Source: Rhynchopus euleeides
Taxonomy: Eukaryota > Euglenozoa > Diplonemea > Diplonemida > Diplonemidae
Direction: 5' to 3'
Assembly (NCBI GenBank): GCA_963210315.1
Contig: OY723250.1
Coordinates: forward strand, 1,798,001 to 1,862,000
Length of the DNA stretch: 64,000 nt
The position numbers were made by a program, and so were the translations under genes. Shown in pieces: positions 12,801 through 21,203 of this stretch. Each line of letters opens with the position of its first letter. The stretch's first letter is position 1. The notes below the pieces were generated by a model. That model had not been told where the DNA came from and searched no databases. It was given only the letters and a program-made list of their open reading frames with translations.

Positions 12801-13710
12801 TTCGTCGCGCGAGCTGTTCAGCACAATGACAGCCGAGGCACGCGACTTCTGCTGCCGGCACAAGGGCAAGGGCTGCAACGCCACGGCCATCGAGGAGGCT
12901 GTCAAGCGCGACGAGGAGGAGGTCAGCACGCAGCCACGCCAGGGCTTGATGCTGAAGCTCGCGGGCAGTGGGCTTCTGGAGCGGGCCTTCGAAAACACGC
13001 GCGAGTTCGTGCGCGACGTGGTGCGCACCCTGCTGATGTTCCTCCTGACCAAACTGGCACCGGGCGTCAACATCACGCTGCTGATGCAGAACTTCGGCCC
13101 GCTCGACAGGAGCACCAGCGACCCCATCCCCGGGGAGGAGGTCCAAACACCCTCGTGGATGGCGGAGGACGCCGACGACCAGGGCAACGTTGGGTCTGCG
13201 GGCTACCTGCGCGGGAAGGGCATCCCCAGCACGGCGGACACGGCGGCGCGGGCAGCATCCCTGCTGGCTGACACCTCCGGCACAGGCGACCAGCTGTACA
13301 GCAACATGCTGATGACGGGCGTGGCTGCGAACGAGGTGCAGCAGGCTGTCGAACAGCTGAAGGGGCTCAACAGCCTCGGTGGAAACACCGACGCCTACGA
13401 TGGGAACGGCCTCAGCTTCCAGACGGTCGGCACTGGGGTGCAGGAGAGCGGCCAGCTGTTGGAGGGCACCACAACACCTGCACCCCCGGGTGCCGGCGGC
13501 GATGACGACGACGATTCGTGGATCTACATCCTGATCGGCTGCCTTGCGGGGGCGTGCGTCCTTGGCGTGGCTGTTGGCGGGTTTGTCTACGCACGCAAGT
13601 CGCAGGACCGGGAGCCTGCGGGCCGCCTGACTTTTGCAGAGCTTGAGGCTGAAGAGCGCAGCGCCGAGATGGGAACATCTCACTCGAAGTACAGCGGGCA
13701 GAACGTGTGA
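6801..13710 (+). CDS. Giant cysteine-rich type I membrane protein (4 exons, 2,179 aa)
   Basis: Exons 6801-10165, 10421-10580, 10628-10737 and 10806-13710 join in frame across GT-AG introns of 255, 47 and 68 bp, and the cysteine spacing continues across every junction. The start MRGATWLCLAAALPYG is a signal peptide. Residues about 100-755 hold a partial and two full modules of about 240 residues, the full ones beginning DPQAPPGFDGF at residues 280 and 521. Residues 755-1600 contain many short cysteine motifs, some like follistatin/EGF knots (DPCAPIKCKAGQECRNTGG). Residues about 1605-1905 hold nine W/K..YCC..GC modules. One transmembrane helix (about 2117-2139, from SWIYILIGCLAGACVLGVAV) is followed by a 40-residue cytosolic tail. 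Many NxS/T sites fit an exposed glycoprotein. It is probably a cell-surface adhesin or receptor; the ligand is unknown. Confidence 0.85.
10166..10420 (+). other. Intron 1 of the Cys-rich gene
   Basis: Donor GTATGC, acceptor CTGCCCACAG. The split codon GA|C gives Asp and joins ..GCLEP to DCPMPDEGCES, keeping the cysteine pattern. The interior is C-rich and the exon 1 frame happens to stay open through most of it to a stop at 10,338-10,340. Confidence 0.85.
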
Positions 13711-15680
13711 TGCGGCGGCCCAAAAGGGGAAGGGTGGCGACACACAATCCATGCGCCAGGGCAAGGTTGGTCGTCGATGCTAAAGGAAAATGCCACCCCC
13801 TGATGCCGTCTGCCTGGACGTTACTCCTGTGCCTTGTCCCCTGTTCATACCTGAGGAGGAACCGGCAGGGAGGACGTATCGTAGTAGGTTCAAAACGAGA
13901 CGGCATTAGGGTGGCCCACATGGTGTTCCGCGCCGGTTAGTTTGTATTGGTCATGCTGCAAGATGCTATGTCAAGAATAGAAAAAAAAGGAATATAAATC
14001 CAAACACAATACACACACACACACAGGGTGCCTCCGTCTCTCGGTGCCCAAAGCGTGTGTCAGTGCGGCAGTCTAACTTGCGAGCAGAAGAGTGATGAGC
14101 CTCGTGCCTCTACACCTTTGTTTGGGGGTGTGAGGCAAACATGATATGAACAACGCCACATCTCTCTCTCTCTCTCTCTCAGTTGGTGCTAATATATTTA
14201 CCACCAAAACCAGTTCCGTGGACACGCACAGTTTGCCACGCCGAGCGGAGTGTTCAAAACATCCCATGATATGGCCCATTGTCCCACCCCCACCACCCCC
14301 TCCCCTCTTCCCAAACGTACACTCACATATACACGTTTTATCCCTCGCGACACCCCACACCCTACCCCCATTCCCCTGTCTGTGTTACGTCGGGTTTGCG
14401 GGTTTGCTTTCCCCTCCCCCTTCCCGAGTGGCCTTTCGCCCCAGGTGCCGAGAATTTGTTTTTGCGAGGGAGAAGGAGAGAGCGAGAAAAGGAACGCCAA
14501 ACATTTTTTAAAGGCATCGGGCAGCGGAGACCCGCGACCCACCTCCCCCACACACTCCCCTCCAGAATCAGAATAGGTATTCCCCCCCCCCCTCCTCATT
14601 CCACCCCATCCCCTTATCCTGCGATACGCTCCAGTGCCTTTGCAAGGAAGGCGTTGCTGGTTCCCCCACTGGTGCAGGTGCCGACAGGGTGCAGGCACAC
14701 CTGCTTGTACATCGCCTGCTTTCCCGTCTCTCTCTAGAGAGCAGAAGAGGCAGCCATCTGTTATTCTCGATTATTTTTTGCGAGTTCCCTTTCTGGAAGG
14801 GAATCTTTTCCGGGAAGGGGGAGAGGTGGGTGGTGGTGGTGGTGGGTTGTTGGTCATTCGTGTCCACCGCCTTCTCCACCCGCCCACCCTCCCCCCTGAC
14901 TAACATTCGACTCGGCATTGCCTGCCCCCGCCTACTCCCACACCCCGCTCCCCCCCCCCCCCTCCCCCCCCAACTTTCCAACGAACGAACAGTGAAATAC
15001 CATACCGAACAATGTTTACACGTGCCCCATCGACAGCTTGTCTGTTGTTGCGGCACCTTTTGGATTCTCCCCGCATCCTCTGTGGAGGTGGGGTGGGGGT
15101 GTGGGTGTAGATACAGGCCGACTCTGCCTGAGGCACAACAGTAAGGTGGATGTCGGGTTGGCTGGCTGGGAGGAGTTTATATTGTGCGGCTGACAGCCTG
15201 CTCGCATCTATTCATGAAGTGCATTACATACCCACCCACCCACCCACCCACCCACCCACCCCCACCCCTCCTCTACATGCTTGCATGCAGAGGGGGTGTG
15301 CGGTGCACGGGGGGGAGAGAACGGAACAACGAACCAATCACACAACAAAGCAAGGGCACACGCACCCTTGCGCCCCAATGGCTCCCCCCCTCCCACCTCT
15401 CCACCCCTCTGTTTCTCATGCCTACACTACTGCCCCGTGCACCCCCCCCCCCCCCTGGCCCCTGGCCCCTTCAGTTAAAGGAATCTCTTTCGAGGGAGTG
15501 GTGGGGGCGTATTCTTCGCGAAGAATGTTGTCATTTTTTTGGCTTTTTTTTGCGAAGAAAAAGCGCAATTCCAGTTTTCGTCGCTGCAGCAAGCTGAAGG
15601 ATACATCCTTGTTGGAAGGTTTAGATCTGCCCGGGACCCCCCCCCCCCATCCCTGCTGCCTGTTGCAGGCATGTCGCTAA
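13711..15680. other. Gene-poor region with microsatellites and C runs
   Basis: No gene supported. It contains a (CT)n tract at 14,161-14,180, a (CCCA)n tract at about 15,230-15,262, a direct TC-rich stretch at 14,280-14,600 and several C runs (14,581-14,592, about 14,950-14,970, 15,441-15,454, 15,639-15,648). The first few hundred bases are probably the 3' UTR of the Cys-rich gene. Confidence 0.5.
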
Positions 15681-15945
15681 GCGTCGACCGTCGACCCAGT
15701 GATTTTTGGTTTCCCCCCCCATAAAAAAGCGTCGACCCAGCGTCGACCCAGTGGAACTGGGTTGACGCTTGGTCGAGGCTTGGAGCGTCGACCCAGTGGA
15801 ACTGAGTTGCCATTCAAACCTGGACCAAGCGTCAACCCATTTATTACGCTGGGTCGATGCTTACCTAGCGTTGACCCGATTACACTGGGTCGACGCTCAC
15901 CAAGCGTCGACCAAGCGTCCACCCACTTTCACTGGGTCGACGTCG
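15681..15945 (+). repeat. Degenerate GCGTCGACCCAGTGGAA tandem/inverted repeat cluster
   Basis: About ten copies of a motif close to AGCGTCGACCCAGTGGAACT occur within 265 bp, in both orientations (GCGTCGACCCAGT and ACTGGGTCGACGC). They form imperfect palindromes centred on GTCGAC. The cluster is followed directly by the hairpin repeat described at 15,967. Confidence 0.7.
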
Positions 15946-15966
15946 AAGAGAGTATGGTTTTGCAGG

Positions 15967-16199
15967 AACAGATGCTCACTACCGTGGCCTCCGGCGGCTG
16001 GGGGGCTCCGCCCCCAGACCCCCCTGTGGTGTATGTCTCGTACTCAAGTCATTCGATTACCACCAGGTCAGGGAATCCAACCACTCCAGTAGCCTCAGGG
16101 GGACGCAGCCAACTCACACAGAACCTGTACGCCCACAATGAACAGATGTTCACTACCGTGGCCTCCGGCGGCTGGGGGGCTCTGCCCCCCAGACCCATC
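15967..16199 (+). repeat. Two copies of a dispersed 55-60-bp hairpin repeat
   Basis: Copies at about 15,967-16,026 and 16,139-16,199 share the core ACTACCGTGGCCTCCGGCGG followed by a GGGGGGCTCCGCCCCC stem-loop and CAGACC. Further copies lie at about 28,012-28,069, 28,146-28,206, 39,593-39,650 and 39,727-39,787. All are in the same orientation and are often preceded by GAACAGATG. They probably belong to a small non-autonomous element. Confidence 0.75.
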
Positions 16200-16434
16200 T
16201 CGCGCGCTCGTCTAGTAACCAAGTCCTTGCGCTTCAACGGCCGTGGCACATCAGGGGGTAGCGTCGAAAGCATGGTCCCGAATGCCATTATTTGGGTTTC
16301 CTCCACCCGAGGATGGCGCGAGCGGGAGAGGAACCACGGAAGGAACCCAGCGCCTCACACCGTGCCCACCTAGTGGTCCACCGACGGGAAAATTAGGCAA
16401 CAACACGAGCGCGCGCGAAGCGCGCGCGAGAAAA

Positions 16435-16528
16435 ATTGCCCCCTAGTGTTTTCCCCCCTGATTCCCCCCCCAAAACAGGAGCGTCAACCCACCAAATCTC
16501 CAAAATCTAAAAGTTAGCGACAGGCCTG
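16435..16528 (+). repeat. Dispersed about 100-bp repeat, copy 1
   Basis: ATTGCCCCCTAGTGTTTTCC through AAAAGTTAGCGACAGGCCTG recurs at 22,706-22,809 with a longer C run and one base change near the end (CTAAAAG versus CGAAAAG). Both copies lie 180-200 bp upstream of a gene start (16,723 and 22,992). Just before copy 1, at about 16,408-16,429, is a GCGCGCGCGAAGCGCGCGCG palindrome. Confidence 0.7.
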
Positions 16529-16700
16529 GCACCCTCCCCCTGCCCCGTTGCCCGGTTCCCCAACACCGGCATTTCCCACATCCTGTCAATTCTGTGCCTG
16601 ATGAGAATCGTCTTTATGACCATGCACCACGCTGAGCGGGCGCATGCCTCCTGCTTGATTGCAACACACACACAGAGCCACACCACCCTGCAGGGCGCTG

Positions 16701-16714
16701 CTAACTTTTCACAG
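16701..16714 (+). promoter_or_regulatory. Strong splice-acceptor context 8 bases before the start codon
   Basis: CTAACTTTTCACAG combines a perfect CTAAC branch-point motif, a short pyrimidine stretch and CAG, and the ATG follows at 16,723. No coding exon lies upstream, so this is either the end of a 5' UTR intron or a spliced-leader addition site. Confidence 0.55.
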
Positions 16715-16722
16715 GCGTGGTT

Positions 16723-17610
16723 ATGGAGGTGTTCCTGACGGATGCGGCGACAGGCGTGACGCACGCTGTCGACATCGGGATGGACGAGAAGCCCGACAGG
16801 CTGAAGCTCGAAGCACGCGAGGCGTTCCGCTACCCTGATGGTGTGGAGGAAGAGGACGTGCATCTGTCGGTGGGGGTCAAAGCGGTGTGTGAAGACGAGC
16901 CTCTGAGACATGCAGGTGTCGAAGCCGGATGCGTGGTTCACGTCACCTTCTGTCCCGACCGTCACCTCGATGCGGTGCACAAGGGGGAGAAGCAACTGTG
17001 GCAGGTCCCGCTGTGGGTGACGACACGCGATGAGGTCCTTCAAGCCGTTCGCGAGTTGACGGACGAGGAGGAGTGGGAAGGAGAGCCAGACTGGTTCGCA
17101 CATGCGCACACTACCGTGAAGGGTGATCGTGAACTTGTTCATGCAGTAGTTCAATGCCGTGCGTACTCACTCCAGTACGCAGACGACGGCTTGAAGGGTG
17201 ATCGTGAGATCGTTCTTGCTGCAGTTCAACGCCGTGGGGGCTCACTCGAGGACGCAGACGACAGCCTGAAGGGTGATCGTGAGATCGTTCTTGCTGCAGT
17301 TCAACAATATGGGCGCTCACTCGAGCACGCAGACGACAGCCTGAAGGGTGATCGTGAAATCGTTCTTGCTGCAGTTCAACAAGATGGGTGCTCACTCCAG
17401 TACGCAGACGACAGCCTCAAGGGTGATCGTGAGATCGTTCTTGCTGCAGTTCAACAAGATGGGCGCTCACTCGAGGTCGCAGACGACAGCCTGAAGGGTG
17501 ATCGTGAGATCGTTCTTGCTGCAGTTCAACAATATGGGCGCTCACTCGAGCACGCAGACGACAGCCTCAAGGGTGATCGTGAGATCGTTCTTGCTGCAGT
17601 TCAGGGGTGA
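16723..17610 (+). CDS. Ubiquitin-like/DUF4116 tandem-repeat protein, array 1
   Basis: A 295-residue protein. Residues 1-90 (MEVFLTDAATGVTHAVDIG onward) form a ubiquitin-like head related to that of the protein at 5,285. After a linker, residues about 130-294 are seven units of a 25-residue DUF4116-type repeat with the consensus QxGxSLxxADDSLKGDREIV plus LAAVQ. The frame ends Q-G-stop at the last unit. Within units the framework is almost invariant at the DNA level, while residues 2, 4, 7 and 8 vary. The ATG at 16,723 is chosen over an in-frame GTG at 16,717 because of the adjacent acceptor and the head homology. The repeats probably stack as helical pairs presenting a variable surface. No partner or function is known. 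Confidence 0.8.
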   Translation: MEVFLTDAATGVTHAVDIGMDEKPDRLKLEAREAFRYPDGVEEEDVHLSVGVKAVCEDEPLRHAGVEAGCVVHVTFCPDRHLDAVHKGEKQLWQVPLWVTTRDEVLQAVRELTDEEEWEGEPDWFAHAHTTVKGDRELVHAVVQCRAYSLQYADDGLKGDREIVLAAVQRRGGSLEDADDSLKGDREIVLAAVQQYGRSLEHADDSLKGDREIVLAAVQQDGCSLQYADDSLKGDREIVLAAVQQDGRSLEVADDSLKGDREIVLAAVQQYGRSLEHADDSLKGDREIVLAAVQG

Positions 17611-18436
17611 TGGGTCGTCAGGGGAGCGGACCTGGCGACTACGGCTGGCACCTCCACGTGGTGAACCCTGGGGGCCTTTGCGAACAGACCGTTGAGGTAA
17701 GCTACGCTGCACGCTTTGGCTTAAGGTAGCGCATTGCGTGTAGGCTGGATGTATCCCTCTGGAGACCCGGTGTTTCGCTTAGGCCGCTAAGACCAGTCAG
17801 GCTGCACGCGGCGCTCATGAAGCGCGCCGCGTGGCCAGAAGAAACTGTGGGCGGCAACCGTGTTACGTGTTTTTCACCGGGGCGCGTGGGACAAGTTTAC
17901 CGCACACGCGCACGTGGGACAAGTTTAACGCACACGTGGATCCCCCGGCTTTGCCTTCCTTCGCCTTCCTACTTTTAGTTCTTTTTCACCACGATCTTTT
18001 GCCCGTCACCTGTTGTTCGACCAGTCGAGCCGCGACCAGGAACGCCTCTGGAATACCCTGTGGTGGTGAGTGTCCGTTCGTCCTGTTTAGACCAGCCGTT
18101 GTTCCCGTCTTCTCCTTTTTACGCCCACTGGGTTGGAGTTGATCAGTCAATCGTTCATCCGACCGCAGCATTATGCGACCGGCGCGGTGTTAACAAACGA
18201 GTGCATTAATCGTATTTTGTTGCACATTGCTTCCTTCCTTTCTACCTTTTAGCCTTTTCCCGCCAGCCCACAGAGATAGGAGCACGCTCTCCCTTTTAAT
18301 TGCTGTTCTTGCTGTTAGCTTTTAGCTGGGTCCGCCCCGGCGAAGACCGGCGTCTTCTGGCCGTCTGGGGGGTCTGGCAATTGCGCTGGGCTCCCTGGAT
18401 CCTCTGGATGAGTCAGTCTTTAAACAAAATCAATAC
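17605..18436 (+). repeat. 832-bp spacer between DUF4116 arrays, copy 1
   Basis: This segment recurs at 20,093-20,924 with the same length and about five substitutions. Each copy starts at the Q-G-stop end of one array and ends where the next begins (GTTCTTGCTGCAGTTCAACA). Inside are a GTAAGC donor-like site at about 17,698, two GTGGGACAAGTTTA repeats near 17,886 and 17,916, and an acceptor-like TTAGCTTTTAG at about 18,315-18,325. From that acceptor the DUF4116 reading frame is open into array 2. Confidence 0.8.
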
Positions 18437-20098
18437 GTTCTTGCTGCAGTTCAACAAGATGGGCGCTCATTCGAGGACGCAGACGACAGCCTGAAGGGTG
18501 ATCGTGAAATCGTTCTTGCTGCAGTTCAACAATATGGGTACTCACTCCAGTACTCAGACGACAGCCTCAAGGGTGATCGTGAGATCGTTCTTGCTGCAGT
18601 TCAACAAAATGGGTCCTCACTCGGGTCCGCAGACGACAGCCTGAAGGGTGATCGTGAGTTCGTTCTTGCTGCAGTTCAACAAGATGGGGACTCACTCGAG
18701 TACGCAGACGACAGGCTGAAGGGAGATCGTGAGGTCGTTCTTGCTGCAGTTCAACAAAATGGGTACTCACTCGAGTACGCAGACGACAGCCTGAAGGGAG
18801 ATCGTGAGATCGTTCTTGCTGCAGTTCAACAAATTGGGTCCTCACTCCAGTACGCAGACGACAGCCTGAAGGGTGATCGTGAGATCGTTCTTGCTGCAGT
18901 TCAACAATATGGGTGCTCACTCCGTTACGCCAGCCTGAAGGGTGATCGTGAGATCGTTCTTGCTGCAGTTCAACAAAATGGGCGCTCATTCGAGGACGCA
19001 GACGACAGCCTGAAGGGTGATCGTGAGATCGTTCTTGCTGCAGTTCAACAAGATGGGTACTCACTCGAGTACGCAGACGACAGCCTGAAGGGAGATCGTG
19101 AGATCGTTCTTGCTGCAGTTCAACAAAATGGGTCCTCACTCGGGTCCGCAGACGACAGCCTGAAGGGTGATCGTGAGTTCGTTCTTGCTGCAGTTCAACA
19201 AAATGGGTACTCACTCGAGTACGCAGACGACAGCCTGAAGGGAGATCGTGAGATCGTTCTTGCTGCAGTTCAACAATATGGGGACTCACTCCAGTACGCA
19301 GACGACAGCCTGAAGGGAGATCGTGAGATCGTTCTTGCTGCAGTTCAACAAATTGGGTCCTCACTCCAGTACGCAGACGACAGCCTGAAGGGTGATCGTG
19401 AGATCGTTCTTGCTGCAGTTCAACAATATGGGTGCTCACTCCGTTACGCCAGCCTGAAGGGTGATCGTGAGATCGTTCTTGCTGCAGTTGAACAAAATGG
19501 GCGCTCATTCGAGGACGCAGACGACAGCCTGAAGGGTGATCGTGAGATCGTTCTTGCTGCAGTTCAACAAGATGGGTACTCACTCGAGTACGCAGACGAC
19601 AGCCTGAAGGGAGATCGTGAGATCGTTCTTGCTGCAGTTCAACAAAATGGGTCCTCACTCGGGTCCGCAGACGACAGCCTGAAGGGTGATCGTGAGTTCG
19701 TTCTTGCTGCAGTTCAACAAAATGGGTACTCACTCGAGTACGCAGACGACAGCCTGAAGGGAGATCGTGAGATCGTTCTTGCTGCAGTTCAACAAAATGG
19801 GGACTCACTCCAGTACGCAGACGACAGCCTGAAGGGTGATCGTGAGATCGTTCTTGCTGCAGTTCAACAAGATGGGTACTCACTCGAGTACGCAGACGAC
19901 AGCCTGAAGGGAGATGGTGAGGTCGTTCTTGCTGCAGTTCAACAAAATGGGGACTCACTCCAGTACGCAGACGACAGCCTGAAGGGTGATCGTGAGATCG
20001 TTCTTGCTGCAGTTCAACAAATTGGGTCCTCACTCCAGTACGCAGACGACAGCCTGAAGGGAGATCGTGAGATCGTTCTTGCTGCAGTTCAGGGGTGA
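18437..20098 (+). pseudogene. Headless DUF4116 array 2 (22 units)
   Basis: Twenty-two units of the 25-residue repeat form one open frame ending in the same Q-G-stop as array 1, but there is no in-frame ATG and no ubiquitin-like head. The units make a higher-order repeat of seven (519 bp): for example, the short unit with LRYASLKG recurs at 18,911 and 19,430, each lacking six bases. Array 2 could be a headless gene fragment, a downstream exon reached from the acceptor near 18,325, or a donor store for array 1. The sequence alone cannot decide. A long open frame on the opposite strand is a by-product of the 75-bp period. Confidence 0.65.
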
Positions 20099-20924
20099 TG
20101 GGTCGTCAGGGGAGCGGACCTGGCGACTACGGCTGGCACCTCCACGTGGTGAACCCTGGGGGCCTTTGCGAACAGACCGTTGAGGTAAGCTACGCTGCAC
20201 GCTTTGGCTTAAGGTAGCGCATTGCGTGTAGGCTGGATGTATCCCTCTGGAGACCCGGTGTTTCGCTTAGGCCGCTAAGACCAGTCAGGCTGCACGCGGC
20301 GCTCATGAAGCGCGCCGCGTGGCCAGAAGAAACTGTGGGCGGCAACCGTGTTACGTGTTTTTCACCGGGGCGCGTGGGACAAGTTTACCGCACACGCGCA
20401 CGTGGGACAAGTTTAACGCACACGTGGATCCCCCGGCTTTGCCTTCCTTCGCCTTCCTACTTTTAGTTCTTTTTCACCACGATCTTTTGCCCGTCACCTG
20501 TTGTTCGACCAGTCGAGCCGCGACCAGGAACGCCTCTGGAATACCCTGTGGTGGTGAGTGTCCGTTCGTCCTGTTTAGACCAGCCGTTGTTCCCGTCTTC
20601 TCCTTTTTACGCCCACTGGGTTGGAGTTGATCAGTCAATCGTTCATCCGACCGCAGCATTATGCGACCGGCGCGGTGTTAACAAACGAGTGCATTAATCG
20701 TATTTTGTTGCACATTGCTTCCTTCCTTTCTATCTTTTAGCCTTTTCCCGCCAGCCCACAGAGATAGGAGCACGCTCTCCCTTTTTATTGCTGTTCTTGC
20801 TGTTAGCTTTTAGCTGGGTCCGCCCCGGCGAAGACCGGCGTCTTCTGGCCGTCTGGGGGGTCTGGCAATTGCGCCGGGCTCCCTGGATCCTCTGGATGAG
20901 TCAGTCTATAAACAAAATCAATCC
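20093..20924 (+). repeat. 832-bp spacer between DUF4116 arrays, copy 2
   Basis: Near-identical to 17,605-18,436. Differences seen include CTATCTTTTAG for CTACCTTTTAG, GCGCCGGG for GCGCTGGG, GTCTATA for GTCTTTA and ATCC for ATAC at the right edge. The high identity points to recent duplication or gene conversion. Confidence 0.8.
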
Positions 20925-21203
20925 GTTCTTGCTGCAGTTCAACAAGATGGGTGCTCACTCCGTTACGCCCGCCTGAAGGGAGATCGTGAGATCGTTCTTG
21001 CTGCAGTTCAACAAAATGGGGACTCACTCCAGTACGCAGACGACAGCCTGAAGGGTGATCGTGAGATCGTTCTTGCTGCAGTTCAATAAGATGGGTGCTC
21101 ACTCCGTTACGCAGACGACAGCCTGAAGGGTGATCGTGAGATCGTTCTTGCTGCAGTTCAACAAAATGGGGACTCACTCGAGTGTGTCTACACTAATTTG
21201 TAA
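20925..21203 (+). pseudogene. Headless DUF4116 array 3, short and broken
   Basis: About four units of the same repeat. A C-to-T change turns the first CAA of the third unit into TAA (21,087-21,089), and the last unit runs out of the repeat (SLECVYTNL-stop at 21,201-21,203). One unit lacks the ADDS residues (RYARLKG). It has no head. This is the decayed tail of the locus. Confidence 0.75.

Noticed and set aside
11893-13764. 623-codon minus-strand frame
   Set aside because: Antisense of exon 4 of the Cys-rich gene, same reason.
14280-14737. Overlapping Pro/His-rich + strand frames
   Set aside because: Low-complexity C-rich DNA; three frames open at once, no domain.
18567-20033. 488-codon minus-strand frame of FVELQQERSHDHPSGCRLR repeats
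   Set aside because: It is the antisense reading of the 75-bp DUF4116 repeat. A period divisible by three keeps it open, and the sense reading matches a known family.
16723-21203. Diversity-generating retroelement
   Set aside because: The codon pattern recalls one, but there is no DGR-type reverse transcriptase or template repeat. The only RTs here belong to a DIRS/VIPER-like element, and LINE RT is absent.
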